Below, piece after piece: positions 27,000-35,666 of a DNA stretch of 55,267 nt. The notes under the pieces are model-generated. The model made no database searches, was not told the origin of the DNA, and saw only the letters and a list, made by a program, of their open reading frames with translations. The position numbers and the translations under genes were made by a program. This stretch comes from Croceivirga sp. (GTDB taxonomy: Bacteria > Bacteroidota > Bacteroidia > Flavobacteriales > Flavobacteriaceae): assembly GCA_028284665.1 (NCBI GenBank), contig JANQRG010000012.1:1-55267 (forward strand). The letters run 5' to 3'. Every line of letters starts with the position of its first letter. The stretch's first letter is position 1.

Positions 27000-28287
27000 C
27001 GCCATTATATTGTTCCATTTATTGATGATCACGGCCTGGGGGCAGGAAATGTTGACTATGGAGAAAGCCATAGCCATAGCTGTAGAAAACAACCATGACC
27101 TGCGTATTGCACGGAACAATACGGAGATTGCCAACATTGAGGCCAGCACGCTCAATAGCGGTTACCTTCCCAGCTTAAGTGCCAGTGGCGGGGTGAACTA
27201 TTCGGATGAAAATCAAAGAGTAACCTTCCTGGATGGAACTTCCACAGCGGTTGATGGTGCGGTAACCGAATCGTACAATGCTTCCATTACGGCTGAGTAT
27301 CTCATTTTTGATGGCTTAGTACGCAAGTTTACCCAAAACAGGAACGAGGAAGCCCTTAACCTGGCACAGCTACAAGAACGGCAACAAGTAGAGAACACCA
27401 TAATTGCTATCTATGAAAACTACTTCAACGTAGCCTTTCAACAACAAGTGGTCGAGAACCTAAAGCTGAACATTGAAAACTCAAAAGACCGTTTGTTACG
27501 GGCACAAAAACAGTTAAAGTATGGTCAGGGTACTACTTTGGATGAACTCAATGCCAAAGTAGACCTCAATAATGATAGTATTACCTATACAGAAGCGGTA
27601 CGTGACCTGCATAACTTGAAGCGTTCATTAAACCTGGTACTCGGCAGGAGCATCACCACAAATTTCGAAATCGACACAATAGTGGTATTTGCACCTGCTC
27701 TGGAAGAACAAAAGATCCTGAGATCTGCTGAGGATAAGAATATCCAGGCTATTCTGGCAAAGCAGGATATACTGCTCAGCGAGTTGGATATCAAAATCAA
27801 TACGGCAAGTTTTCTGCCAAAGATAAATGGTAGTGGATCGTACCGATGGAATGAAAGTCAAAATCCACCCACATCCTTCGCCCTGGCCAACGAATCCTAT
27901 GGTATCAACCTTGGCTTAAGCCTATCTTGGAACCTTTTTGACGGTAGTGCGGCAACACGGGTTAAGACTTCAAAGATCACCAAACAAAATCGTGAGATAG
28001 AATTGATTAGGGTGAAAGACCAGCTCTTAACAGATGTATTGAATGCATATGAGACCTACAACATCGCACAATATACATTACAAGCGGAGGAAAACAATCT
28101 CATGACCAATGAACTGAACTTCTCAAGAACGCAGAAGCAGTATAGTCTGGAACAGATTACGTCAGTAGAGTTCCGGCAAGCCCAGATCAATCTCTTCAAT
28201 GCCCGAAACAACTATGCCAGGGCCAAATATGATCTAAAGATCGCTGAGGTACAATTGCTACAGTTGGGAGGGATTCTAATTAATTGA
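26980..28287 (+). CDS. TolC family outer-membrane efflux channel
   Basis: The product has 435 residues with a signal peptide ending at about residue 22 (TAWGQE). Two repeated coiled-coil/beta halves of the OEP family follow, with TMEKAIAIAVENNHDL near the start of the mature protein and the second half from about residue 245. The start shown is TTG at 26980, inside the permease gene; a second TTG at 26989 is equally possible and gives a tidier signal peptide. Overlap with the permease gene points to translational coupling. It completes the tripartite pump. Confidence 0.92.
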   Translation: MTILRYSAIILFHLLMITAWGQEMLTMEKAIAIAVENNHDLRIARNNTEIANIEASTLNSGYLPSLSASGGVNYSDENQRVTFLDGTSTAVDGAVTESYNASITAEYLIFDGLVRKFTQNRNEEALNLAQLQERQQVENTIIAIYENYFNVAFQQQVVENLKLNIENSKDRLLRAQKQLKYGQGTTLDELNAKVDLNNDSITYTEAVRDLHNLKRSLNLVLGRSITTNFEIDTIVVFAPALEEQKILRSAEDKNIQAILAKQDILLSELDIKINTASFLPKINGSGSYRWNESQNPPTSFALANESYGINLGLSLSWNLFDGSAATRVKTSKITKQNREIELIRVKDQLLTDVLNAYETYNIAQYTLQAEENNLMTNELNFSRTQKQYSLEQITSVEFRQAQINLFNARNNYARAKYDLKIAEVQLLQLGGILIN

Positions 28288-28365
28288 GTTACCAACAGAA
28301 TATGGCACGTCCATTGATTTTTTTGCAAAGGATTTAATTGAAAGGTGAATCATAGAAACCACAAA

Positions 28366-28396
28366 AAATCCCTTAAACCGAAGTTCAAGGGATTTT
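28366..28396. terminator. Bidirectional intrinsic terminator after the RND operon
   Basis: AAATCCCTT (28366-28374) pairs with AAGGGATTT (28387-28395). A run of A before the left arm becomes a T tract on the minus strand, and a shorter T run follows on the plus strand. It lies between the TolC-like gene and the minus-strand HTH gene and can end transcription of both. Confidence 0.75.
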
Positions 28397-28448
28397 GCCA
28401 AATTGAACTAACCAAAAATGAAAAAGTGGTAGTTGCTCCGGTTTGCCT

Positions 28449-28919
28449 TTACGCCATCCCTGGCTGGTACTCGTAAGAGGCAATATTTCTAAAGTCATTA
28501 GGACAGTGTCCTGTTGCCTTCTTGAACGCCATATAAAAACTATTCTTACTGTTAAACCCTACTTCGTACATAATGGCCTTTACGCTTAATAACGGATGTG
28601 TTACCAAAAGGGACTTTGCCTCTTCGATACGATAGCTGTTCAACAAGGCGTAAAAGTTTTTTGCATAATAGGTGTTGATCACCTCAGAAACCTTATAGCG
28701 GTCTTGTTGAATATAACTGGCAAGTTCTCCCAAGCCCAATTCATTGTTCCGGTAGATCTTGTCCTGCTCCAGAGCCGCTCTGATCCTTAGTCTTATGGCT
28801 AAGGCCTGATCCGGGGTAAGACCGGATTTTCTATACTTTTCCGGGGCAACTGCCAGAGGCATCCCCGTGTTATCCTTGGAAAGGTGTGCAAGAGCAATTT
28901 GTTTGAAAAGCCACTTCAT
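28449..28919 (-). CDS. Short AraC-type helix-turn-helix protein
   Basis: The product has 156 residues. Residues about 28-156 match the C-terminal part of AraC-type regulators: YRKSGLTPDQALAIRLRIRAALEQ, LGELASYIQQDRYKVSEVIN, then IMYEVGFNSKNSFYMAFKKATGHCPNDFR. In the relatives I know, this DNA-binding tail follows a membrane domain of about seven helices. Here only a short N-terminus (MKWLFKQIALAHLSK) precedes it, and I find no open frame upstream encoding membrane helices. It may be a free-standing DNA-binding protein or the intact tail of a truncated membrane-bound regulator. It is next to the RND operon, convergent with it. Confidence 0.78.
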   Translation of the reverse strand: MKWLFKQIALAHLSKDNTGMPLAVAPEKYRKSGLTPDQALAIRLRIRAALEQDKIYRNNELGLGELASYIQQDRYKVSEVINTYYAKNFYALLNSYRIEEAKSLLVTHPLLSVKAIMYEVGFNSKNSFYMAFKKATGHCPNDFRNIASYEYQPGMA

Positions 28920-29292
28920 AACGATTGATGATTTTTTGATTGATACCTCTATGTTACCAACAAATGGCCGGTATTACGTTCTTCCCGATAAGAGTTTACC
29001 CCGTAGAAAATTTCATCACCTATCCTTTATTGCATGATCGTAAAAACCCAAGACTAATTTTGACATTTTCCAAAACAACCAAAACTTAACTATAATCCAG
29101 TGACTTTCTCAAGGGTTTGGGGAACCCGGACGAACCGCATTCCTAATAGTATTTGGGTTCAATCGTAAAGCAGTAGATCATCTCCCGCATTTCGGGGAAA
29201 TGCTAAAATTTAACAATTACGCAATATAAAATTCAACCAGAATAGAAAAAAGGGGTTTATATTTTGCTCCCGAATCCTTACTTTTCCGTGCT
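28920..29292. other. Intergenic region between HTH gene and PagL-like gene
   Basis: No gene is seen in these 373 bases, which separate divergent genes. A perfect hairpin GCATTTC-GGG-GAAATGC lies at 29187-29203. A TATATTTTG at about 29261-29269 resembles a -7 element for the PagL-like gene, but no TTTG lies at the expected distance upstream. No remnant of a membrane domain for the short HTH protein was found here. Confidence 0.45.
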
Positions 29293-30393
29293 GTGAAAAA
29301 CCTCCTGTTCTTCCTACTAGGATTCCTTTTTCTGAGTCCTAAATCCTACTGCCAAAAAAAGGACTCCGTCCTTGTAGACAGTAGACCTGTTATTCTTGGA
29401 GTAAGTTTTGATTATGGTTTTTTACTCAGGCATTCAGAATCCCTTCGCGAAATAGAGGACGCCTATCCTTTCGGTATTCGCGTTGATGGCAGCAAACTGC
29501 TATTGACGAAAAAGTCATGGGAATTCTGCAACTGTTTCCCAAGGGTGGGTGTGAGTCTGGCCTATTGGAATTGGGACAACGCCGAAGTTTTGGGAAGTGG
29601 TATCGTAAGTGTAGGGTATTTGGAGCCTTATTTTCTCACGCAAAAACGGACCAACATATTTGTGAGAATGGGCTTGGGCGGTGCCTATTTGACTAACCCT
29701 TTTGACGAAGTGACCAACCCCCGAAATCAATCTTACAGTACCAGATTGGCCTTTTCCATAGTACTGGGCGCAGGGTTAAATTATCGGATTACGGATAAAC
29801 TCAATCTCCGTCTGGCAGCAAAATACAGTCATATTTCCAATGGAGGGGTGAGTTCCCCCAACAAAGGGCTTAATTTCCCTACGGTAAGTGTTGGCCTCAA
29901 TACCAGCCTTATTCCTATTACGTATCCTAACCTTCCTAAAATTTCAAATCGGAAACCGCCGGATGATAAAACAAGACTGTCTGTGGTACATTTTTCCGGG
30001 ATTAGCAATGCCACTGTTGGGGAAAGGGATAGATTCTATGTTTTTGGGTTCGCCGGTAACTACAGCCGATGGGTAGGTGGGCGAAGCGCGCTTACCGTAG
30101 GCACGGAATGGGCGGTAGACTTTTCACGAAGGGAACAAATTAAATTGGAAAATGCAGATGCTGAATTCCCCCAGGGGGCATTGTTGCTAGGCCATGAGTT
30201 CTGGTTAGGAAAAATAACGTTTAGCCAGCAATTGGGCATCTATTACTTCAATCAGTTTCGTACCACAGATGATGTCTATCAACGTTACGGGTTAACCTAC
30301 AGCTTCAACAAACGGATATTCGCCGGTTTCGCCCTGAAAGCGCATCGCCATGTGGCCGACTTCTTTGACTTGAGGATCGGATATACCTTCTGA
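29293..30393 (+). CDS. PagL-like lipid A 3-O-deacylase (acyloxyacyl hydrolase family)
   Basis: The product has 366 residues and starts with GTG. A signal peptide (to about residue 20, SKSYC or YCQ) is followed by strand-rich sequence of an outer-membrane barrel. The catalytic region is KYSHISNGG, with H180 and S182 matching the His-Ser pair of PagL, followed by SPNKGLNFPTVSVG. The third catalytic acid of the Pseudomonas enzyme is not obvious here. It is about twice the length of PagL: the second half (from about 215) is a further barrel-like segment of unknown role. The enzyme would remove the 3-position acyl chain from lipid A in the outer membrane. It converges on the fatty acid hydroxylase-type gene. 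Confidence 0.78.
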   Translation: MKNLLFFLLGFLFLSPKSYCQKKDSVLVDSRPVILGVSFDYGFLLRHSESLREIEDAYPFGIRVDGSKLLLTKKSWEFCNCFPRVGVSLAYWNWDNAEVLGSGIVSVGYLEPYFLTQKRTNIFVRMGLGGAYLTNPFDEVTNPRNQSYSTRLAFSIVLGAGLNYRITDKLNLRLAAKYSHISNGGVSSPNKGLNFPTVSVGLNTSLIPITYPNLPKISNRKPPDDKTRLSVVHFSGISNATVGERDRFYVFGFAGNYSRWVGGRSALTVGTEWAVDFSRREQIKLENADAEFPQGALLLGHEFWLGKITFSQQLGIYYFNQFRTTDDVYQRYGLTYSFNKRIFAGFALKAHRHVADFFDLRIGYTF

Positions 30394-30429
30394 AGAAAAT
30401 TACTTCCGCTTTGGGATATCCGGTATGGT

Positions 30430-31179
30430 TTATTTTTCAGTCTTCATTATTCGATCCCAAAAAGTAAAATAGAGTCCAAAATTCTTTTTCGAGTTTCTAT
30501 GGTGAATGTCGTGATGTGTAGCACCGATAATAAAATGATGTAGCCCTTTCCAGCCTTTCTTCATTGGGTAGATCTCCACCCCGCCGTGATTAATAATTGC
30601 AGAAAACGTCATTATCATTAGTGTTGCCACGAGGGCTATAGGATGCATGGGAACAATCATCAATAGAATTGGAACAATAACGGCCTGTAAAAAAGACTCT
30701 AAAGGATGGAAGGAAAAGGAGGTAAATACCGAAGTATTTACACTTTTGTGATGTTCCATATGAAATGGGCGCATCCATGAAGAGGAATGCATCCATTTAT
30801 GTAACCAGTAATAATAAAAGTCATGTAAGACCAAAAAGAAGAATACGCTTAAGGGCAGGTACCATAATGGAAAGTCCGAGATGTTGGGGTAGATCTGGGT
30901 GAACCCGTATTGCCAGAGCAGCAAAAGTCCCAATCCGGTGGCACTGAAAATGAGGGCACTATATAAAGACATTAGCACCTCACGCCTGGTTTGTCTGGCC
31001 TTTAGCCGTTGGTCGAATAACATTTTCTTCTTAAAACTTTTCCGGAATAGCACAAAGAATATCCAGTGATAAGCGCCAGAAAAAAGAAGGTATCGCAAAA
31101 AAACAATTATAGACAGCACCAGGAATATTAGGAGAAGTATCCTGTAATCCGATAAGTCGATACCCTCTATCATAATCAT
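30430..31179 (-). CDS. Sterol desaturase / fatty acid hydroxylase family membrane protein
   Basis: The product has 249 residues with four or more hydrophobic helices. The di-iron histidine boxes are clear: HDFYYYWLHKWMH (H119, H127, H131), FHMEHH (H140, H143, H144), H198, and THHDIHH (H222, H223, H226, H227). The family hydroxylates or desaturates long-chain lipids such as carotenoids, sphingolipids or alkylglycerols in the membrane, using oxygen. Substrate unknown. It is a single-gene unit 36 bases from the convergent PagL-like gene. Confidence 0.9.
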   Translation of the reverse strand: MIMIEGIDLSDYRILLLIFLVLSIIVFLRYLLFSGAYHWIFFVLFRKSFKKKMLFDQRLKARQTRREVLMSLYSALIFSATGLGLLLLWQYGFTQIYPNISDFPLWYLPLSVFFFLVLHDFYYYWLHKWMHSSSWMRPFHMEHHKSVNTSVFTSFSFHPLESFLQAVIVPILLMIVPMHPIALVATLMIMTFSAIINHGGVEIYPMKKGWKGLHHFIIGATHHDIHHRNSKKNFGLYFTFWDRIMKTEK

Positions 31180-31371
31180 CTATTCTAACAGGCAGGCGAT
31201 TTGTAATTGAATACGAACCATACTCTAAAATAAAAAATCCTTAGCCAACAGCAATGGCAATTCGTGGTATGCAGCACTTTTCACAAGACGCTTAACACTA
31301 AGATAAAACGAGCCCTTATTTATAGCTAAGTGCTCGTCACCAGATTGTACGTCTATTAAACTTGAAACCGC

Positions 31372-31436
31372 TCCCACTTATCGAAATATAGCGTATTGGT
31401 ATGCAATGGATACCGGTTCTATTTCGAAAAGTGGGA
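31372..31436. repeat. Long inverted repeat downstream of the LCIB-like gene
   Basis: The arm TCCCACTTATCGAAATA (31372-31388) faces its near-perfect complement TATTTCGAAAAGTGGGA (31420-31436), with one mismatch in 17. The 31-base centre contains a second small hairpin, GGTAT with ATACC. It begins 14 bases beyond the stop codon of the LCIB-like gene. It probably forms the 3' end structure of that minus-strand transcript, although there is no T tract; a mobile-repeat origin is also possible. Confidence 0.65.
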
Positions 31437-31449
31437 TAGGAAATGCCTT

Positions 31450-32163
31450 TTACAAGTACTTTGTGCTAATAACTTCAAAATTCCTTACTGAGAAATAGTC
31501 ATCGATACCAAAATCGGTGTTAATCACTATACCACCCAGCAGTCCTATTTTATCTACCTTAAACTCATCTTTTACTTCCCTTAGGTATTCATGAAGCATT
31601 TTATCGATCAATTCAAAGGTGCATTCCGTAATCTTTCGTTGTGGTGACGTGTCGCCCAGAATTTCTTCCCTTCTGGGGTACAACAAACTTTCCAAATAGG
31701 ATTGTTGGTAATCTTTCTGACTTAGTTTAGGCACATACAGATCATCCTGAAATCGTTGCAAGGCAAGCATTAAAGCACCACAGCACGCCCCCCCTTTTTC
31801 TTGCCCCGGGCGATACATCCTTCCTACTTCATTTTCCAGGGTAACACCAATGTGGGGGCCGTAGAAAATAAAGGCCGTTCCATTGTCCGGGATATGATGT
31901 GCAAATGCCGTCATCCCCGTTAGACCTGCATAGGGTAATCCGCCTAATCCGCCCAAAAAAAAGGGCCCCCAAACCACACTAAAGAACGAGGTGGAAGGAA
32001 TATTAATATCATCAGAACATAAACTAGTAGCCATCAGCATCTTGGAAACATCAATATCATGGCCATTTTGTAACTGCCCAAGATAGCGAATAGAAGTATC
32101 TCTCGTATCTAGTGCATCCGGATAGTTTTCCAGTACAACTTTTTCAAACTTTTTTTGAAGCAT
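31450..32163 (-). CDS. LCIB/LCIC-family (limiting-CO2-inducible) carbonic anhydrase-like protein
   Basis: The product has 237 residues, cytosolic, no signal. The family is known from the algal CO2-concentrating protein LCIB, whose fold and zinc site resemble beta carbonic anhydrases and which interconverts CO2 and bicarbonate. Diagnostic segments are CSDD (C49, D51), WGPFFLGGLGGLPYAGLTGMTAFAHHIPDNG in parts (H89, H90), YGPHIG (H104) and GGACCGA (C127, C128). Cysteine, histidine and cysteine in these three segments supply the expected zinc ligands. It is last of a minus-strand row with a Na/Pi-cotransporter-family gene (89 bases upstream) and a universal stress protein gene. Activity is not proven; some family members are inactive. 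Confidence 0.85.
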   Translation of the reverse strand: MLQKKFEKVVLENYPDALDTRDTSIRYLGQLQNGHDIDVSKMLMATSLCSDDINIPSTSFFSVVWGPFFLGGLGGLPYAGLTGMTAFAHHIPDNGTAFIFYGPHIGVTLENEVGRMYRPGQEKGGACCGALMLALQRFQDDLYVPKLSQKDYQQSYLESLLYPRREEILGDTSPQRKITECTFELIDKMLHEYLREVKDEFKVDKIGLLGGIVINTDFGIDDYFSVRNFEVISTKYL

Positions 32164-32252
32164 TTTTTTTGGATTTTGAGGGTTTATAAAAAATCAATAG
32201 ACCGCTGTTTTCATCAAGCGCTTTGATATAATTTTGAATCGATTTGATCATG

Positions 32253-33200
32253 TTAGATGACGCTTACTTTTTCCGGCAACCAATAATTCAACAACTTTTC
32301 TGCCCATCCCACAAAGGGAAGAAAGGCTAAAACGCCAGCAACATTAAAGATCATGTGAGCATTGGCAATTTGTTTTTCCAAGTCTGCATCTTGGGATACC
32401 ATTACAACAAATTCCAGGAAGAAGTCAAATAACAGCAGCCCGGCTATTATCGTAATAAAATTGAACAATAAATGAAAAAGCCCGGCTCTAAGGGCTTGCC
32501 GACTTCCTTTAATCGTTGCTATCAAAGTATCTGAACAGGTCCCCAGTTCCGAACCTAACATAATGGAAAGTCCTCCTGCCAATGAAATAAGGTTTTGCTT
32601 CCCGAGTACAATAGCCATCCCAACTGTAGCACTGGAGGATTGCACCAATAACGTAATAAGCCCGCCAATCAAGGTGCCTTGCAGTAGGTTTTGGTCAATT
32701 CGTGTGATCCATTCTTCAAACAGTGGACTGTCTCTTAGCGGGAGTACAGACTGTTCCATAAGAAAAAGGCCGAAAAAAAGCATTCCAAAATAAAACAGAG
32801 CATTTCCGTAGTTTTTGATGGTTTCACGTTTAGCAAAAAAATTAAGGGCCAATCCAATAATCAGAGGGATAATCGCATACTTTCCAATATCCAAAGCAAT
32901 CAATTGACTGGAAAAAGTAGTGCCAATATTAGCGCCCATAATAATCCCAATGGCTTGCTTAAATTGCAAAGTGCCCGCATTAATAAAGACAATAGCGAGT
33001 ATGATTACAGCTGAAGAAGATCCCAACGCAATGGTGAGCAAAGCACCAACAACAATTGCCAAAAATAGATTTCCGGTGTATTTGGCAATAACATGCTTCG
33101 CCTTTTCCGTTGCGATATCCTGCATGGCTTTGGAAAGCTGAGTTATCGCATATATAAAGAGTAAAAGTCCTCCTAATAACTGTGGAAGTATTTCAGTCAT
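32253..33200 (-). CDS. Na/Pi-cotransporter family membrane protein (short form)
   Basis: The product has 315 residues with about eight membrane segments and the family's inverted repeat, visible as LGSSSAVIILAIVF in the first half and LVQSSSATVGMAIVLG in the second. These serine-rich re-entrant loops bind Na+ and anion in NptA/SLC34-type transporters. Many bacterial members carry a C-terminal PhoU-like domain; here it is absent. The gene sits between a universal stress protein gene and the LCIB-like gene on the same strand (gaps of about 120 and 89 bases). Phosphate is the default substrate; another anion such as bicarbonate is possible but is inference from context only. Confidence 0.87.
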   Translation of the reverse strand: MTEILPQLLGGLLLFIYAITQLSKAMQDIATEKAKHVIAKYTGNLFLAIVVGALLTIALGSSSAVIILAIVFINAGTLQFKQAIGIIMGANIGTTFSSQLIALDIGKYAIIPLIIGLALNFFAKRETIKNYGNALFYFGMLFFGLFLMEQSVLPLRDSPLFEEWITRIDQNLLQGTLIGGLITLLVQSSSATVGMAIVLGKQNLISLAGGLSIMLGSELGTCSDTLIATIKGSRQALRAGLFHLLFNFITIIAGLLLFDFFLEFVVMVSQDADLEKQIANAHMIFNVAGVLAFLPFVGWAEKLLNYWLPEKVSVI

Positions 33201-33320
33201 TGATCGTTAAGAATTACGGCAAATTCAGGATATAGCGTAGTAATACTTTTGTTTTGATACTTTTTTGAGGAAGTCCTTCGATAAAAGGATAGTACGAATG
33301 CTCCAAAGTACTGCTACCAT

Positions 33321-34115
33321 TTAATCATGAAGAATAAGCAATGGCACGGGGCTGTTAAAGGTCTGTTTCAAGGTAACGCTATCGTTTAAAAGCCGTTCCA
33401 TAAAGCCCTTCTTGGTCCTGATAAGACAGAGCATACCCGAAAAGTCAGTCATCAGATAATCGTTCAAATCTTTATTGGTATTACCCGTTCCAAAAGCATA
33501 ATCCACAGATGGGTTCAAATCTTCAATCACATTCAAGGCTTTTTCAATTTGAGGTGTTTTTTCATCGGCTATGTGTAACACCTTGATCGCGGCCTGGTGC
33601 ATCGTAGCAATTCTTCGTAAAGGATCAATGGTTTTAGGATCTGAGAAAGGATCATCACTTACCGCGAGTACAATTCGTTCCAAAGGCTTGAAGGCGTGAT
33701 CAGCAGGAACCACAATGACTGGAGCAGAAGTTTTAGACACCACACCTCCGGCAACACTACCCATAAATACCTCCTTAAGTCCGCTTGCCCCCTTGGTTCC
33801 CATTACAACGTAATCATAGTGACCACTATCCCCTAAAGTAGCAATGGCAGATACCGGGTAATTCTTGGTCAGTTTACGTTTAAAAACTACATCCGGATAC
33901 TCCGTTCCCATGTTTTCCAGGAGTTCGTCCATTCTGCGATTGGCATCTTTTTCTAATACATGATCAATATTTTTCATGAGAAGTGCAGTAGATCGTGCAC
34001 CATAAATGTGCAGCACGGTAACCTCCAATGAGGATGCACCAAAGAGTTGTATTGCATAAAGCAAGGCATTCGAAGAAGTTTCCGAAAAATCTACCGGGAC
34101 AAGAATTTTACTCAT
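33321..34115 (-). CDS. Universal stress protein, two Usp domains
   Basis: The product has 264 residues. The first Usp domain (about 1-140) starts with KILVPVDFSETSSNALLYA and ends with the ATP-binding loop MGTKGASGLKEVFMGSVAGGVV, so it probably binds ATP. The second domain (about 148-264, ERIVLAVSDDPFSDPKTI) lacks the nucleotide loop. Such tandem Usp proteins act in the cytosol under starvation, redox or membrane stress. The gene diverges from the Usp-TPR/V-ATPase operon across a 393-base region with a perfect hairpin. Confidence 0.9.
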   Translation of the reverse strand: MSKILVPVDFSETSSNALLYAIQLFGASSLEVTVLHIYGARSTALLMKNIDHVLEKDANRRMDELLENMGTEYPDVVFKRKLTKNYPVSAIATLGDSGHYDYVVMGTKGASGLKEVFMGSVAGGVVSKTSAPVIVVPADHAFKPLERIVLAVSDDPFSDPKTIDPLRRIATMHQAAIKVLHIADEKTPQIEKALNVIEDLNPSVDYAFGTGNTNKDLNDYLMTDFSGMLCLIRTKKGFMERLLNDSVTLKQTFNSPVPLLILHD

Positions 34116-34508
34116 TTTGTTTGTATTTAGGGTAATTAGGTATTACATTGATCACGACCGCCATCCTTTTCATAACTCCACTAAACCAATAAGGTCATAC
34201 AGCGTAATGCATTTACGCTGAAATGTAATAACACATTCTTTAGCAAAACTTTAGACGGCTTTGAGGAGCAAAAGATCACTGCTGATAAAAGAAATTTGGA
34301 AGCTGCTTAAGTACATTACACCCAGGATATAACCAATTATTTATAACCTAATCGTAAAAGATCCTTTTCTTAAGTTTCTCTAAAGAATTAGGTGATAGCT
34401 TTATTCACGTGGTGTAGTGGCAGTTCAAAGCGGACCAAAAATCGTAAATAACTGGCATGCGCCATAGTTTGTAATCAACAGGACCTTTACGGTTAAAAGT
34501 AGTATGGC
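34116..34508. promoter_or_regulatory. Divergent control region between the two Usp genes
   Basis: These 393 bases hold no gene. A perfect inverted repeat CAGCGTAA (34200-34207) / TTACGCTG (34213-34220) with a 5-base centre lies about 85 bases upstream of the minus-strand usp start. A TAGTTTG near 34465 resembles a -7 element for the plus-strand operon, without a clear partner. The two units could share control from here. Confidence 0.45.
34200..34220. promoter_or_regulatory. Perfect 8-bp inverted repeat, candidate operator
   Basis: CAGCGTAA and TTACGCTG are separated by TGCAT. The spacing and length suit a dimeric regulator site in the leader of the universal stress protein gene or between the two divergent promoters. 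No binding protein is known. Confidence 0.4.
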
Positions 34509-35651
34509 ATGAAACTCTTAGAAAACATCTTAGTAGCGTATGATTTTAGTAAATCTTCCCAAAATGTACTGGAAAGCGCTATCGAATTGGCTAAAATATT
34601 TCAATCGACAATTATTCCTATTCATGTACTTCCTGATGATATTATGAATGAAAAAGTGCGGTCATTGCTCAATGAAACGGCAATGGACAAACTACAGGAA
34701 GCTGCAAATCTTATTGAGCGCGAAGGGGTGACTGTTAAGAAACCGTTATTAATGGTGGGCATCCCTTACGAAGCTATTACAAGGGCGGCAATAGATACGA
34801 ACTCCAACCTTATTCTGGTGGGCTCTGGTGAAACCCAAAAAGGAGATACCTTTCGATTGGGCACCACCGCTGAAAGAGTCATTCAAAAGAGTGAAAAACC
34901 TGTTTTTGTTATTAAGGAAGGTGCATTGCTCAATGTTCACCATATCTTATGTCCTGTCGATTTTTCCGAAGCTTCCAGTCGAGCGTTAAAGAATGCTATT
35001 ACCATGAGCCGTAGATTTAAATCGGAATTAACCATTCTCAGTGTATGCGAAGTTTCCAAATCCCCTTGGTTCCTTTCAGAAAAGGACTTGGAATCTGAAA
35101 ATGACAGCAGGTGCCAACAACATAAGGAAGACTTTGAAGCCTTTTTGAAAGACTTCAATCTGTCCGACATCAACTGGACTAAAGAAGCCCCAAAAGGCAA
35201 TCCCTCAGAAGAGATCTTAAGTACCGTTTCGCGAAAAATGATTGACTTGCTCATCATGGGTACATCAGGAAGGACTGGACTAAACCGGATGTTTATGGGC
35301 AGCGTTACCGAAAAAGTAATACGGGAAGTTCCTAGTTCCTTCCTCACTCTAAAATCCGAGGATGTCATTTCCCTGCAAGTCGAGACCCATATTAAAGACA
35401 TAGAACAATTGCATAAGACCGCAATGGCACTGATAGCGGACGGTTTCTATGAAGAAGCTATTGACCATTTGAAAGCCTGCCTAACCATCAACGATATGCA
35501 TGTGCCCGCCTACCAGGGGCTTGCCAAGGCGTATGAAAAATTAAATCAACCTGTGAAAGCCAAAATATATAAAATGAATGCCAAGGATATCATGGATAAG
35601 ATTTGGTATCAAAAAATAGAGGAAGAGGTTCGAAAATTGCGAGGTAGCTAA
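34509..35651 (+). CDS. Universal stress protein with C-terminal TPR, first gene of the V-ATPase operon
   Basis: The product has 380 residues. Usp domain 1 is at about 1-143 (ENILVAYDFSKSSQNVLESA). Usp domain 2 is at about 146-283 (HILCPVDFSEASSRALKNA), with the nucleotide-binding loop MGTSGRTGLNRMFMGSVTEKV. A TPR-like helical pair is at about 300-375 (EEAIDHLKACLTINDMHVPAYQGLAKAYEKL). The V-ATPase A gene starts only 15 bases after its stop. It is therefore probably the first gene of that operon and may tie the pump to energy state through ATP binding and TPR contacts. That role is inference. Confidence 0.88.
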   Translation: MKLLENILVAYDFSKSSQNVLESAIELAKIFQSTIIPIHVLPDDIMNEKVRSLLNETAMDKLQEAANLIEREGVTVKKPLLMVGIPYEAITRAAIDTNSNLILVGSGETQKGDTFRLGTTAERVIQKSEKPVFVIKEGALLNVHHILCPVDFSEASSRALKNAITMSRRFKSELTILSVCEVSKSPWFLSEKDLESENDSRCQQHKEDFEAFLKDFNLSDINWTKEAPKGNPSEEILSTVSRKMIDLLIMGTSGRTGLNRMFMGSVTEKVIREVPSSFLTLKSEDVISLQVETHIKDIEQLHKTAMALIADGFYEEAIDHLKACLTINDMHVPAYQGLAKAYEKLNQPVKAKIYKMNAKDIMDKIWYQKIEEEVRKLRGS

Positions 35652-35666
35652 AACACCTAAAAAAGG

